Source: JAALLB01 sp964502215
GTDB taxonomy: Bacteria; Pseudomonadota; Alphaproteobacteria; Rhizobiales; Rhizobiaceae
Assembly (NCBI GenBank): GCA_964502215.1
Contig: CAZCUN010000011.1
Coordinates: forward strand, 4,274-68,273
DNA: 64,000 nt
Direction: 5' to 3'
Positions 8,747-18,482 of this stretch are shown piece by piece. Numbering within the stretch: position 1 is the first letter of the stretch; every line of letters begins with the position of its first letter. The position numbers were made by a program, and so were the translations under genes. The notes under the pieces were generated by a model. The model was given only the letters and a program-made list of their open reading frames with translations, did not search any database and had not been told where the DNA came from.

Positions 8747-9757
8747 ATGAACGCAACTGACAAAACCCTATCCAAATCTCAGGAAAAGGAAGTCATTTTG
8801 ATGGCTGAAAAAGCTGTTAGCGACATGAAAAAAGTACGAAAGAATGTCGGACAAGTAATCTTTGGCCAAGAAAAGGTTGTAGACGACACGCTCACTACCA
8901 TTCTTGCTGGCGGACATGCTTTACTGGTGGGGCTTCCAGGCCTTGCTAAAACCAAATTGGTTGAAACATTAGGCACCGTGCTTGGCCTTGAGGATAGCCG
9001 TATCCAGTTTACACCAGACTTAATGCCATCAGATATATTAGGTTCTGAAATTCTACACCAAGACGAAAAAGGCAAACGTTCTTTTCAATTCGTCAAAGGC
9101 CCTGTTTTTGCGCAACTTTTAATGGCAGATGAGATCAACCGTGCGTCTCCAAGAACACAAGCAGCGCTTTTGCAATCTATGCAAGAGTATCACGTTACAA
9201 TCGCAGGCCAGCGGTACGATCTTCCAGCCCCTTTCCATGTACTAGCAACACAAAACCCGCTTGAACAAGAAGGCACTTACCCATTACCAGAAGCGCAACT
9301 TGACCGCTTCTTAATGCAAGTTGATGTAGATTACCCAGACATGGAAGCAGAGCGTCGTATTATGTTTGAAACTACAGGCACAAGCGAAACAAGCGCTAAA
9401 AAAATTATTGATGCAAAACGCCTAAAAGAACTGCAAGAACTTGTCCGTCGCCTTCCAGTTGGCGAAAGCGTTGTAAATGCAATTCTAGAACTTGTGCATT
9501 CCGCACGTCCAGGCAGTGCCGCACCTGAAGTTGAAAACTTCATTTCTTGGGGACCAGGCCCACGTGCTTCTCAAGCGCTGATGCTAACAGTACGCGCACG
9601 CGCACTTCTCGATGGTCGCTTAGCCCCATCGGTTGATGATGTGATTGCACTGGCAGAACCAGTTCTTCAACATAGAATGCAATTGTCATTTGCGGCACGC
9701 GCAGAAAACATGACAGTACGTGATGTAATCGACACTTTGAAAAACCGCATTGGATAA
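8747..9757 (+). CDS. MoxR-family AAA+ ATPase
   Basis: A 336-residue MoxR ATPase, a chaperone-like AAA+ protein that typically acts with von Willebrand-type or DUF58 partners in maturation of envelope or metal-containing complexes. Visible are GQVIFGQEKVVDD, Walker A GLPGLAKTK, Walker B LLMADEINRASPRTQAALL, sensor 1 LATQNPLEQEGTYPLPEAQ with the downstream LDRF, and a C-terminal lid. The start at 8747 is chosen over 8732 because GGAG at 8736-8739 lies seven bases upstream. It opens a four-gene operon with DUF58 and two large membrane proteins. Confidence 0.92.
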   Translation: MNATDKTLSKSQEKEVILMAEKAVSDMKKVRKNVGQVIFGQEKVVDDTLTTILAGGHALLVGLPGLAKTKLVETLGTVLGLEDSRIQFTPDLMPSDILGSEILHQDEKGKRSFQFVKGPVFAQLLMADEINRASPRTQAALLQSMQEYHVTIAGQRYDLPAPFHVLATQNPLEQEGTYPLPEAQLDRFLMQVDVDYPDMEAERRIMFETTGTSETSAKKIIDAKRLKELQELVRRLPVGESVVNAILELVHSARPGSAAPEVENFISWGPGPRASQALMLTVRARALLDGRLAPSVDDVIALAEPVLQHRMQLSFAARAENMTVRDVIDTLKNRIG

Positions 9758-9766
9758 GACCTGAAC

Positions 9767-10666
9767 ATGGCACCCCTTGGCGCAATAACACAACGCGAAA
9801 CCGGACGCGACGCCATAGAACGTGCAAGAGCACGTGCGAGCTTAATTCCGAATTTGCTCGTAGAAGCACGCCGTGTTGCCAATACTGTTTTTTCTGGTTG
9901 GCACGGAAGACGTAAACGTGGTGTCGGTGAGAACTTTTGGCAGTTTCGTCCTTATTCGCCAGGTGAGAGCATGGCACGAATTGATTGGCGTCGTTCTGCT
10001 CGTGATGAAAGCAACATCTTTGTTCAAGATAAAGAATGGCAGGCAACTCATACAGTATGGCTTTGGGTTGATGAAAGTCCTTCAATGCTTTTCAAGTCAG
10101 ATATGGCAGATGTTTCAAAACAATCCAGAGCACTTGTACTTGCTTTTGCCATGGCGGAACTTCTTGCAAAAAGTGGCGAACGCGTTGGTTGGCTTGGTCT
10201 TACAAAACCAATTCTAAGCCGCAATGCCGCTGAAAAACTTGCAGAAGCACTTATCTTAGGTGAGCCTCAAAATAGTTTACCGCCAGCGCCTGACCTAGGA
10301 CACCATAGCGACCTTATTATCATCAGTGATTTTCTTGATCCGATTGAGGAAATTGAAACACAATTAGAAAGTCTGTTTAAGCGTGGAACAAGAGGCCATG
10401 TTGTTAAAATGGTTGATCCAGTAGAAGAAACATTCCCCTATTCAGGTCGCATAGAATTTAGCGACCCTGAAACTGGTGAAAAATTCACAGCTGGCAATGC
10501 AGAAGTTTTAAAAACCCAATACGAAGCAGAAATAGCAGCACGATCTGAAGCAATGCGCCAGCTTACCAATAAACTAGGCTGGAGTTTCACGCGCCATCAC
10601 ACAGACAAGCTTGCTTCTGAAACACTTATAAAACTTCACACGCATTTAGGGGAGCGCCCATTATAA
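9767..10666 (+). CDS. DUF58 domain protein, MoxR partner
   Basis: A 299-residue soluble protein with the DUF58 signature FRPYSPGESMARIDWRRSAR, followed by a von Willebrand factor A-like core (LWVDESPSML, IIISDFLDP). DUF58 proteins nearly always accompany MoxR ATPases and are thought to present a substrate to them. The gene begins 9 bases after the MoxR stop and its own stop shares one base with the ATG of the next gene, so translation is coupled. The VWA metal-binding DxSxS is seen here as DESPS. The biochemical role remains unproven for the family. Confidence 0.88.
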   Translation: MAPLGAITQRETGRDAIERARARASLIPNLLVEARRVANTVFSGWHGRRKRGVGENFWQFRPYSPGESMARIDWRRSARDESNIFVQDKEWQATHTVWLWVDESPSMLFKSDMADVSKQSRALVLAFAMAELLAKSGERVGWLGLTKPILSRNAAEKLAEALILGEPQNSLPPAPDLGHHSDLIIISDFLDPIEEIETQLESLFKRGTRGHVVKMVDPVEETFPYSGRIEFSDPETGEKFTAGNAEVLKTQYEAEIAARSEAMRQLTNKLGWSFTRHHTDKLASETLIKLHTHLGERPL

Positions 10667-13470
10667 TGTTTGGTCTTCCCCTCGCCTTCACATCTCCATG
10701 GCTTTTAATGGCACTGATATCACTACCAATCATCTGGTATCTATTGCGCTTAACGCCGCCTAAACCTCAAGAAGAAGTTTTCCCACCAACAAGAATTTTA
10801 GCGCGTCTTCAAGAAAAAGAAGAAACACCCGCACAAAGTCCCTGGTGGCTAACTCTATTAAGATTGCTAATGGCAGCTCTTGTTATTTTTGCAATGGCAG
10901 GCCCAATTCTCAACCCACAAGAATCATCCCTAAACGGTGAAGGCCCAATAATGATTGTCATCGATGATGGCTGGGCATCCGCACAAGATTGGGAAGAACG
11001 TCGCAACACAGCCCTATCGATTATATCAGAAGCAAAAGATGCAGATCGCACAGTTATATTAAAGAGCACAGCAGGACATGAAAGTTGGAGCAATGATCCA
11101 CTAACACCTGAAGATGCAGCAAGCTTAATAGAGGCAAGTGAAAGCATAGCAGTTGAACCCAATCATACAAAAATAGCAAGCAAACTAAAATCCACACTCA
11201 CATCAAGCAAAGCCCAGCAAATTATTTGGTTATCAGATGGCCTTTCGCGAGATGGCACTGAGACACTCGCAACAGCGATGAAAAGCGCAAACATCGCGAC
11301 ATCACTTTATGAAGCTAAGACAGAAAACCTGATTGTAATAGAAGCAATCAGCAATGAACCATCAGAACTCTTCGGCACTCTTTCACGCGTTAAAGCAGAT
11401 GGTTCGCAACAAGCTACCGTTATTGCCCGCGACCTAAAAGGCATTGTTATTTCTCGCGTCAATGCATTTTTCTACAATGGTGAAACTAAAGCTAAATTTA
11501 CCTTTGAAGGGCCAGTTGAATTACGAAACCAAATCGCCAGATTAGAAATTGAGTCTGCAAAAAATGCCGCTGCAGTACAACTGCTTGATGATAATAACCG
11601 TCGTCGCCTTGTGGGATTGATATCAGGCGAAAATTTTGACCAGAACCAACCTTTACTTTCACCCCTTTATTATATTTCAAAAGCGCTAGAACCCTTCTCT
11701 GATTTACGTCGAGCAGATAATGCAAACGTCACCGCTTCTGTTCCTGAACTTATCAACCAAGGTGTTTCCGCAATTGCACTGGCAGATGTTGGTGTTATTA
11801 ATGAAGCTGCTGAAAAGAAGCTTACTGAATGGATTGAAAATGGTGGTTTGTTATTACGCTTTTCTGGCCCACGCCTTGCAGCATCACCTGAAGGTACGCT
11901 TTTGCCAGTTGATATTCGCCCGGGAGATAGAAACCTTGGCGGAGCATTATCTTGGGAAACACCAAAAGCCCTAGCAAGCTTTGGCCGGGAAAGCCCATTC
12001 TTTGGCATTAACCCACCTCGAGATGTGACCGTCAAAAAACAACTCCTAGCACTTCAAGAAACTGACCTTGAGAAAAAAACTTGGGCAACACTTGAAGATG
12101 GCACACCTTTAGTCACAGCTGAAAAAAGAGGTGCAGGTTGGATTGTATTGTTCCATGTTGGCTCTAATGCTGATTGGTCAAACCTTCCACTTTCAGGTAC
12201 TTTTGTTGAAATGCTGCGTAGAACGATAAACCTATCGCGTTCAAACGGCGCAACATCATCTCAAAGTGAAACAATTTCTCTGCCACCATTGCGCGTCTTA
12301 AACGGCCAAGGTCAGTTCACACCCCCAGATGCAAACATAAAACCATTGGTAATTTCAACTGATGCGTTAAATATAGTTACAGCAGAAAACCCTCCAGGCT
12401 TTTATGGAACAGAAGATGGATTTACAGCCCTTAATTTATTCGAAGAAGAGACAACACTCGTGCCTTTAGAGCAGCAAACATTTATATCAGATTTTGATAA
12501 ACAAGATTACATTTCAGGTTCAAGTTTTGATTTCAAAATATGGCTTCTTGTCTTAGCTGCTATTCTTTTAATATTAGACTGTATTGCTGTTCTTTGGATG
12601 GCAGGCGCATTACGCGGCAAAAAAATACGCTCCCAAGCCCTAACCAGCATTGTCGTTTTCACATTCTTATTAGGAGTGTTTGGCAATAGCTCAACTAGCC
12701 TTGCACAAGAACAAGATAAAGACTTCGATTTTTCATCAGCACTTGAAACTCGTCTTGCATATGTTTTAACAGGCGTTAGAGAAGTTGATGAGATTAGTGA
12801 AGCGGGTATGCGTGGGCTTACGTTCTTTATTTCTAGCCGCACAGCCCTTGAGCCAGGCGATCCAATTGGTCTTGATATCAGTCAGGATGAATTGTCGTTT
12901 TATTCACTTTTATATTGGCCCGTAGATCCGCGCGCTGAGCTACCAAGTCCTGAAACAATCGCCCGCATCGACGCTTATATGAAAGAAGGTGGCAGTATAT
13001 TATTCGACACAAGAGATCAGGTTTCAGGCGTCCTAGGTGGGACATCAGCTTCACCTGCTGCACGCACCCTACAGCAGATTTTATCAACATTGGACATTCC
13101 ACCTCTAGAGCCTGTTCCAACAGATCATGTTTTAACAAAATCATTCTACCTACTTGATCGCTTTCCAGGGCGATATGCTGGCGGAGATTTATGGATAGAA
13201 AAGTCTCAAAACCTCAACCCAGCCGAAGGCCGTCGCCCAGCACGCGCAGGCGACGGGGTTTCTTCTATTATGATTACGAGCAATGATATGGCAGGGGCTT
13301 GGGCGGTTGATAATACACTTCGCCCATTGCTTCCAACCATTCCACCAGACCCGACACAGCGCAATTATGCGTATCGCTCTGGTGTTAATTTGATGATGTA
13401 TGCGCTTACTGGAAACTACAAGGCTGACCAAGTGCATTTGCCTGCTCTGCTAGAAAGGTTGGGGCAATAA
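10666..13470 (+). CDS. BatA-like/DUF4159 membrane protein
   Basis: A 934-residue protein with two N-terminal transmembrane segments framing the BatA-type N-terminal motif (LPIIWYLLRLTPPKP), a large periplasmic VWA-like region, two more membrane segments near residues 625-670, and a C-terminal DUF4159 domain (FFISSRTALEPGDPIGLD, then LYWPVD and ILFDTRD). It therefore has periplasmic domains on both sides of a membrane-spanning centre. It overlaps by one base at each end with the neighbouring genes. Together with MoxR and DUF58 it forms a system that in other bacteria is linked to envelope stress or complex assembly; here that is an inference from family context. Confidence 0.85.
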   Translation: MFGLPLAFTSPWLLMALISLPIIWYLLRLTPPKPQEEVFPPTRILARLQEKEETPAQSPWWLTLLRLLMAALVIFAMAGPILNPQESSLNGEGPIMIVIDDGWASAQDWEERRNTALSIISEAKDADRTVILKSTAGHESWSNDPLTPEDAASLIEASESIAVEPNHTKIASKLKSTLTSSKAQQIIWLSDGLSRDGTETLATAMKSANIATSLYEAKTENLIVIEAISNEPSELFGTLSRVKADGSQQATVIARDLKGIVISRVNAFFYNGETKAKFTFEGPVELRNQIARLEIESAKNAAAVQLLDDNNRRRLVGLISGENFDQNQPLLSPLYYISKALEPFSDLRRADNANVTASVPELINQGVSAIALADVGVINEAAEKKLTEWIENGGLLLRFSGPRLAASPEGTLLPVDIRPGDRNLGGALSWETPKALASFGRESPFFGINPPRDVTVKKQLLALQETDLEKKTWATLEDGTPLVTAEKRGAGWIVLFHVGSNADWSNLPLSGTFVEMLRRTINLSRSNGATSSQSETISLPPLRVLNGQGQFTPPDANIKPLVISTDALNIVTAENPPGFYGTEDGFTALNLFEEETTLVPLEQQTFISDFDKQDYISGSSFDFKIWLLVLAAILLILDCIAVLWMAGALRGKKIRSQALTSIVVFTFLLGVFGNSSTSLAQEQDKDFDFSSALETRLAYVLTGVREVDEISEAGMRGLTFFISSRTALEPGDPIGLDISQDELSFYSLLYWPVDPRAELPSPETIARIDAYMKEGGSILFDTRDQVSGVLGGTSASPAARTLQQILSTLDIPPLEPVPTDHVLTKSFYLLDRFPGRYAGGDLWIEKSQNLNPAEGRRPARAGDGVSSIMITSNDMAGAWAVDNTLRPLLPTIPPDPTQRNYAYRSGVNLMMYALTGNYKADQVHLPALLERLGQ

Positions 13471-15539
13471 TGGAAAACCTCAACATTATTTTTGCACCTG
13501 AGCTACCACTATGGGTGCTAATTATCCTCACAGGCGCAATTGCACTTTTATGTCTTTTTGGCTTGTTTAAACAATTAAGAGGAAGTTTCGTTAGATTGAT
13601 TGCAGGGGCATTAGTAGCCCTTGCTTTGTTTAATCCGTCTTTATTACAAGAAGACCGCTCCCCTCTCAAAACAATCATTCCTTTAGTAATTGATGAGACG
13701 ACCAGTCAACGCCTAAATGATCGCGGTCAACAAACAGCAAGTGCGGCTGATGATATTCGTAAGCAATTTGAAAAACTGGATAACTTTGAGCTACGAGAAA
13801 TAAACGTTTCTGACCAAGTTTCGCAAACAAGTGATGTTTCATCTGCCCTCTTTGGTGCGCTTAACAATGCCATGCAAGATGTCCCTACCGATCAAATGGG
13901 CGGTGCTATTTTCATTACAGATGGTCAAGTGCATGACATCCCTAAAAACAAAGAACAAAGCAATATTACAGGCCCACTTCATGTGATTGTCACAGGCAAG
14001 AAAGATGAGCGTGATAGGCGCATTGTCTTGAAAAACGCTCCCAAATTTGGGGTCGTTGGAGAAAGCCAAGAAATAATCTACGAACTCGAAGAAACAGGTT
14101 TTTCAAACCGCTCACCAGTTGAAGTAACAATCAGTCTTGATGGCGAAATCGTAGCCGTTGATGAAGTGATTGCGGGCGAAGAAGCATCCTTTATTTTTGA
14201 TGTCCCACATGGCGGCAAGAATATCATCGAACTAAGTGCAACAGTTGCAGACAATGAAATTTCAGAAATCAACAACCGAACATTCACCACCCTTAATGGC
14301 ATTCGCGAAAACCTGCGCGTACTTCTCGTATCTGGTGAGCCACACGCAGGCGAGCGCACTTGGCGTAATTTACTAAAATCAGATGCATCAGTTGATCTGG
14401 TTCATTTTACAATTCTGCGTCCACCAGAAAAACAAGACGGCACTCCAATCAATCAGCTTTCACTGATTGCTTTTCCAACGCGTGAATTGTTTGTTCAAAA
14501 AATTGACGAGTTTGATCTAATTATTTTTGACAGATACAAGCGTCGTGGTGTTTTACCAGTGCTTTATTTTGATAACATCGCTCGCTATGTCCGTGATGGT
14601 GGTGCTGTCTTAGTGGCAGCAGGGCCTGAGTATGCTGATAACCTTAGCATTGGTGCAACCCCGCTTAATAGCATACTACCAGCTATCGCAGATGGTCAGG
14701 TAACAGAAGCACCGTTCATCCCACGCATTCCTGAAACAGGGCAAAAACACCCCGTGACGCGTGACCTTGATGGCTGGAATGAAGACAAGCCAAAATGGAG
14801 CCGTTGGTTCCGTTCAATTGGTGTCAATCAAATTGGCGGTGAAAGTGTTATTGAAAATGAAAAAGGCGAACCTGTCCTGATGCTTCAGCGCCAAGATGAA
14901 GGGCGTGTAGCTTTATTCTTATCAGACCATGTTTGGCTATGGTCACGTGGCTTTGAAGGCGGAGGCCCGCATGTACAATTACTGCGCCGTCTTGCTCACT
15001 GGCTTATGAAAGAACCAGAACTTGAAGAAGAACGCCTTACCGCAGAAGCGAATGGAAAAACCCTTACCCTTACCCGTCAAACACTGGGTGAAAAACCAGA
15101 AGACGTTATTATCATAGCCCCATCTGGCGAAAGTCAAACATTGCAATTTGATGAGGCTGGTACAGGCATCTGGAAAGCAGAAGCACAAGTTGAACAAATT
15201 GGTCTTTATCGAACCACAAGTGGCGAATTTACTGCCCTTGCACAAGTAGGCCCTGCAAACCCGCGTGAACTAGCAGCTGTTATCAGTACAACTGAATTAC
15301 TAGCGCCTATCGCGAAAGAAACATCAGGCTCAATTCAGCGCTTAGAAGATCAAGGCATCCCACGCCTTCTCCAAATTAGCGAAAACGCCACAGCAAGCGG
15401 TAGAGGATGGGCAGGTCTAGTGAATAGTAATGCGAGTGTCCTAAATGGGGTATTTCGCATTCCGCTTTTCACAGGATTAATTGGCCTCGCCCTTTTATTG
15501 CTTGGGTTTGCTTCTATGTGGTTTAGAGAAGGCAGATAG
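13470..15539 (+). CDS. large membrane protein of the MoxR/DUF58 operon
   Basis: A 689-residue protein with two N-terminal transmembrane segments (about residues 14-58), a long extracytoplasmic region containing a VWA-like stretch (IPLVIDETTSQRL, GGAIFITDGQVHD) and a glutamine-amidotransferase-like fold region (VLLVSGEPHAGERTW, FDLIIFDRYKRRG, VRDGGAVLVAAGPEY), and one C-terminal membrane helix ending at FREGR. No catalytic Cys-His-Glu triad is apparent, so it is probably a binding or scaffold protein. It is the last gene of the operon, starting on the last base of the upstream stop. Confidence 0.8.
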   Translation: MENLNIIFAPELPLWVLIILTGAIALLCLFGLFKQLRGSFVRLIAGALVALALFNPSLLQEDRSPLKTIIPLVIDETTSQRLNDRGQQTASAADDIRKQFEKLDNFELREINVSDQVSQTSDVSSALFGALNNAMQDVPTDQMGGAIFITDGQVHDIPKNKEQSNITGPLHVIVTGKKDERDRRIVLKNAPKFGVVGESQEIIYELEETGFSNRSPVEVTISLDGEIVAVDEVIAGEEASFIFDVPHGGKNIIELSATVADNEISEINNRTFTTLNGIRENLRVLLVSGEPHAGERTWRNLLKSDASVDLVHFTILRPPEKQDGTPINQLSLIAFPTRELFVQKIDEFDLIIFDRYKRRGVLPVLYFDNIARYVRDGGAVLVAAGPEYADNLSIGATPLNSILPAIADGQVTEAPFIPRIPETGQKHPVTRDLDGWNEDKPKWSRWFRSIGVNQIGGESVIENEKGEPVLMLQRQDEGRVALFLSDHVWLWSRGFEGGGPHVQLLRRLAHWLMKEPELEEERLTAEANGKTLTLTRQTLGEKPEDVIIIAPSGESQTLQFDEAGTGIWKAEAQVEQIGLYRTTSGEFTALAQVGPANPRELAAVISTTELLAPIAKETSGSIQRLEDQGIPRLLQISENATASGRGWAGLVNSNASVLNGVFRIPLFTGLIGLALLLLGFASMWFREGR

Positions 15540-15555
15540 AAGTATCTATTTATGT

Positions 15556-16056
15556 CTACTCGTACCGACGCGCTTGTCCTTTAAATTTTTCTTTTGCGCC
15601 ATCCACCAATGGGCAAATTAAAATTCTTGAAGGATCAGCAGGCCCCGGGAATTCTATTTGACCATAGTTGACTTGTTCAAAACCAAATTTCTTATAGTAA
15701 TCAAGATCACCCACTAAAATTATTGCCTCGTGCCCTGCTTCACGCGCACTCTGAATCGCTTTATTCATCAGACTTGCTCCAAGCCCATCATTCTTATAAT
15801 CAGGCGAAATCACAAGCGGACCAAGCAACAAAGCAACATCCTCTCCTATTAAAATTTTTGTAAGCTTGACAGAACCAGCAAGTTTACCACTTCGATGTAA
15901 TGTAAAAGACAACTCTGGTTCATGCGCCACGCCCTCACGCAATCTAAAAGCCGAACGTGCGAAACGCCCAGGCCCAAATGCAATTGCGGCTAACTGTTCA
16001 ACAGCTTCATAATCATCAGGAGATTCGGTTTGGATAATATCTGTTAGAGAATTCAT
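15556..16056 (-). CDS. GNAT family N-acetyltransferase
   Basis: A protein of about 166 residues of the GNAT fold, similar to the YhbS group. The acetyl-CoA-binding motif A is visible as LVISPDYKNDGLGASLMNKA, followed by the typical IILVGDLDYYKKFGFEQV, where a Tyr and the FGF turn close the fold. It should transfer an acetyl group from acetyl-CoA to a small molecule or protein amine. The frame is open up to 16086, but that codon is TTG, and the ATG at 16056 is a better start. It is convergent with the MoxR operon. The substrate is unknown. Confidence 0.82.
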   Translation of the reverse strand: MNSLTDIIQTESPDDYEAVEQLAAIAFGPGRFARSAFRLREGVAHEPELSFTLHRSGKLAGSVKLTKILIGEDVALLLGPLVISPDYKNDGLGASLMNKAIQSAREAGHEAIILVGDLDYYKKFGFEQVNYGQIEFPGPADPSRILICPLVDGAKEKFKGQARRYE

Positions 16057-16282
16057 AATTTCAGGCTTTTCAAAAGGTATGGTCAAACCCTTTCCTGACT
16101 TTATCAGTACAAAAGGTTACACGAGCAAAATCATGCGCTTGGGGCGCAAGGTGGTTCGTCGTCGTAATGTAATTTTATTAAACATCATGTCCTCTTGTCT
16201 AAGATTTGCAGTTCCTATCATGCAATTGAACTTGCGTCCATTGGAAAATATTATTCTGGTAAATGGGTGTCTTGTAACGTAC

Positions 16283-16744
16283 TCACCAATATTCAGACGG
16301 CACCTGGTTAAAGTAAACTTCTTGCAAACGGTTTAAATTTCCCTTGGTAATATCGGCAGGAAGATCATCAATGGCAAAGAAACCTATTTCTTTTATTTCT
16401 TTATTTGGCGTAAATGCTTCTGCTTGATGCCATTTCATAACTTTAAAAAGCACAACATGATCACGCTTTGAAGCTGAGTTATTTTTATGAATAGAAATCA
16501 ATTCTGGTAACTCTAAAACTTCAATACCAGTCTCCTCTTGTAATTCCTTTGTTGTAGTTTGCGCAAGTGTTTCGCCCGTTTCCACCCCACCCCCTGGAAG
16601 ATACCACCCCTCTACATAAGTATGCTTAACCAACAACACTTCACGCTTGTCATTTTCCACAATAACCCTAACGCCAAGTGTCATGGGACGCGTAAAAAGA
16701 AAGAAAGTATGAAACAGTTTACGAAGGAATTTACTATCAGCCAT
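16283..16744 (-). CDS. Nudix hydrolase
   Basis: A Nudix enzyme of about 153 residues with a full box: GGGVETGETLAQTTTKELQEETGIE, of which the catalytic part is ELQEETG. The region before it (VLLVKHTYVEGWYLPGGG) is typical for nucleoside-diphosphate-linked substrate hydrolases. The first residues (FLRKLFHTFFLFTRP) look like a short amphipathic or membrane-associated helix, common in a group of alphaproteobacterial Nudix proteins. The start is put at ATG 16744 rather than the upstream TTG at 16759. The substrate cannot be told from the sequence. Confidence 0.85.
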   Translation of the reverse strand: MADSKFLRKLFHTFFLFTRPMTLGVRVIVENDKREVLLVKHTYVEGWYLPGGGVETGETLAQTTTKELQEETGIEVLELPELISIHKNNSASKRDHVVLFKVMKWHQAEAFTPNKEIKEIGFFAIDDLPADITKGNLNRLQEVYFNQVPSEYW

Positions 16745-16815
16745 AAGAAGCACTATCAATTATCAGGTTAAAATTCATCCTTGCCGCAATGCAAAAGCAA
16801 TAGTAAGCAAGCAGG

Positions 16816-17703
16816 ATGTTTCGTATAGCCCATATATCAGATGTCCATCTTGGGCCTTTACCGCCAGTTAAATTTCATCAACTGGCAAGTAAACGTATCA
16901 CAGGATATCTAAACTGGAAGTTAAACCGCAAAAGCGTTTTGGCTGGTGATTACTTAGGCGGCATCCTTGCTCATATTCAAAGTCAACCAATAGACCACAT
17001 TGCAGTCACTGGTGATTTAATAAATCTTTCGCTACCAGATGAATATCAAACCGCAAAGAACTTCTTAAAGCGTCTGGGCGAACCTGAAAATATTACGGTC
17101 AATTGTGGTAATCATGATGCATATGTGCCCTCAGCCATACAAAAATCAATCAATCATTGGACACCTTATTTATCTGGAGACGAAAAGCAAATCTCTTCAC
17201 CAAAAGATTATCCAATTTTGCGCAAGCGCGGAGATATAGCAATCATTGCGTGCAATTCTGCTGAAGCAACATTGCCATTTTTTGCAACAGGATACTTTAG
17301 AAAAGAACAAGCAAAACGCCTTGAAAGTATCTTACAGCAAACAAAAGATATGTACCGTATTGTGATAATCCACCACCCACCGATTGAAAATGCAACCCCT
17401 TGGTATAAGCGCCTTATTGGGGATGCGCTTTTTCGTGACGTGATATCAAAAAATGGTGCAGAACTTGTTTTGCATGGGCACACGCATCTTGATACTAAAA
17501 ATCAAATCGATGGGCCAAATGGGAAAGTTCCAGTCATATGCGTGCCAGCAGCAGGCAATGCTCCCAATGGTCATAAACCTGCAGGGCGTTATAATTTATT
17601 TTCAATTTCTAAGACTAAATCTGGCTGGGCAACAACCTATGAAGAATACGGTTTTACGAATGAAACAGATGGCATTAGCCAAATCTCAAGCCAGCAGTTT
17701 TAA
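16816..17703 (+). CDS. calcineurin-like metallophosphoesterase
   Basis: A 295-residue dinuclear metallophosphoesterase. All five family motifs are present in order: ISDVHLG, VTGDLIN, CGNHDAY, VIIHHPP and LHGHTHL, supplying the metal ligands Asp, His, Asp, Asn, His, His and His. Proteins of this layout include 3',5'-cyclic nucleotide phosphodiesterases and lipid-A-precursor-like phosphatases; the sequence does not decide between them. No signal peptide is seen, so it should be cytoplasmic. Its stop overlaps that of the convergent gene by four bases. Confidence 0.88.
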   Translation: MFRIAHISDVHLGPLPPVKFHQLASKRITGYLNWKLNRKSVLAGDYLGGILAHIQSQPIDHIAVTGDLINLSLPDEYQTAKNFLKRLGEPENITVNCGNHDAYVPSAIQKSINHWTPYLSGDEKQISSPKDYPILRKRGDIAIIACNSAEATLPFFATGYFRKEQAKRLESILQQTKDMYRIVIIHHPPIENATPWYKRLIGDALFRDVISKNGAELVLHGHTHLDTKNQIDGPNGKVPVICVPAAGNAPNGHKPAGRYNLFSISKTKSGWATTYEEYGFTNETDGISQISSQQF

Positions 17704-18407
17704 CGTACCCACTGAACAATCTGCTCCATCAATCCGAACCACACTATAATAAACAATATACCTGAGCCACCAAGCAGGCCTAATACAAACCATATAAAAA
17801 GTGAGAGAGTTGAATGCTGAGGTTTGCTCACAGCTGAACTTATTGTCTCATGCTTAGCGAGATGCTCAACCTGCAAACCTTTATTTGCATCAACCGAAAC
17901 ATCAGGTTTTTCAATCTTATTCTCTTCTAATCTTTTAAGCCTGCTGTCTGATTTTGCATCAATCATTTGCGAAAGTGACAGCCAATCCCCTTCAATCATA
18001 CGCTCACGGTCTAATAATCTTTCGGCAATATATGCCGTAACAATCTCCCCCATCTTATGGCGGTTATCGGTCTTACCAAGTATCACACGCCCCATCCGCG
18101 TATCTTTTACAAACTCGTATTCGCGACTATCATCACCCACACGAACAAAAGAAGTCATATCAACCCAAAGCTTTGGCATATCCCCTTTTGAAAGAGCAAA
18201 CTCAAACTGTTCATTGTCATAAGGAATATCATCTAGAACTGACTTCACATCATCATACAAAAGCTCAAGCCGAGAGAGTTTTGAACTTTTTAGTTGCACA
18301 ACGACATCATCGCGGTCAGCCTGTGCAGAACGAATTTTATTCATCGCTAAGTTGAGATCATGAACACGACGTTCAATATCTTCAGCTTCCATTTCTTCTT
18401 TAATCAT
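17700..18407 (-). CDS. hypothetical protein with C-terminal membrane anchor
   Basis: A roughly 235-residue protein that I cannot assign to a named family. The first 60 residues are charged and likely coiled (VHDLNLAMNKIRSAQADRDD), the middle forms a compact domain with PKLWVDMTSFVRVG and RMGRVILGKT, and residues 205-230 form one strong transmembrane helix (LFIWFVLGLLGGSGILFII). It is thus a tail-anchored cytoplasmic protein. The start is placed at ATG 18407; the frame also opens at TTG 18413. It is followed by a convergent phosphoesterase gene. Confidence 0.7.
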   Translation of the reverse strand: MIKEEMEAEDIERRVHDLNLAMNKIRSAQADRDDVVVQLKSSKLSRLELLYDDVKSVLDDIPYDNEQFEFALSKGDMPKLWVDMTSFVRVGDDSREYEFVKDTRMGRVILGKTDNRHKMGEIVTAYIAERLLDRERMIEGDWLSLSQMIDAKSDSRLKRLEENKIEKPDVSVDANKGLQVEHLAKHETISSAVSKPQHSTLSLFIWFVLGLLGGSGILFIIVWFGLMEQIVQWVR

Positions 18408-18482
18408 ACTCAAAACTCACAGTTACGCGTTGTTAACTATAATATTTGGGGAATTTTGAGTGAAATGCAAGCTAAACGCGTT

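Noticed and set aside
16087..16282. An 85-codon open frame on the plus strand (16079-16336) filling the gap between the acetyltransferase and Nudix genes
   Set aside because: Composition is unlike protein, it overlaps two genes on the other strand and has no ribosome site.
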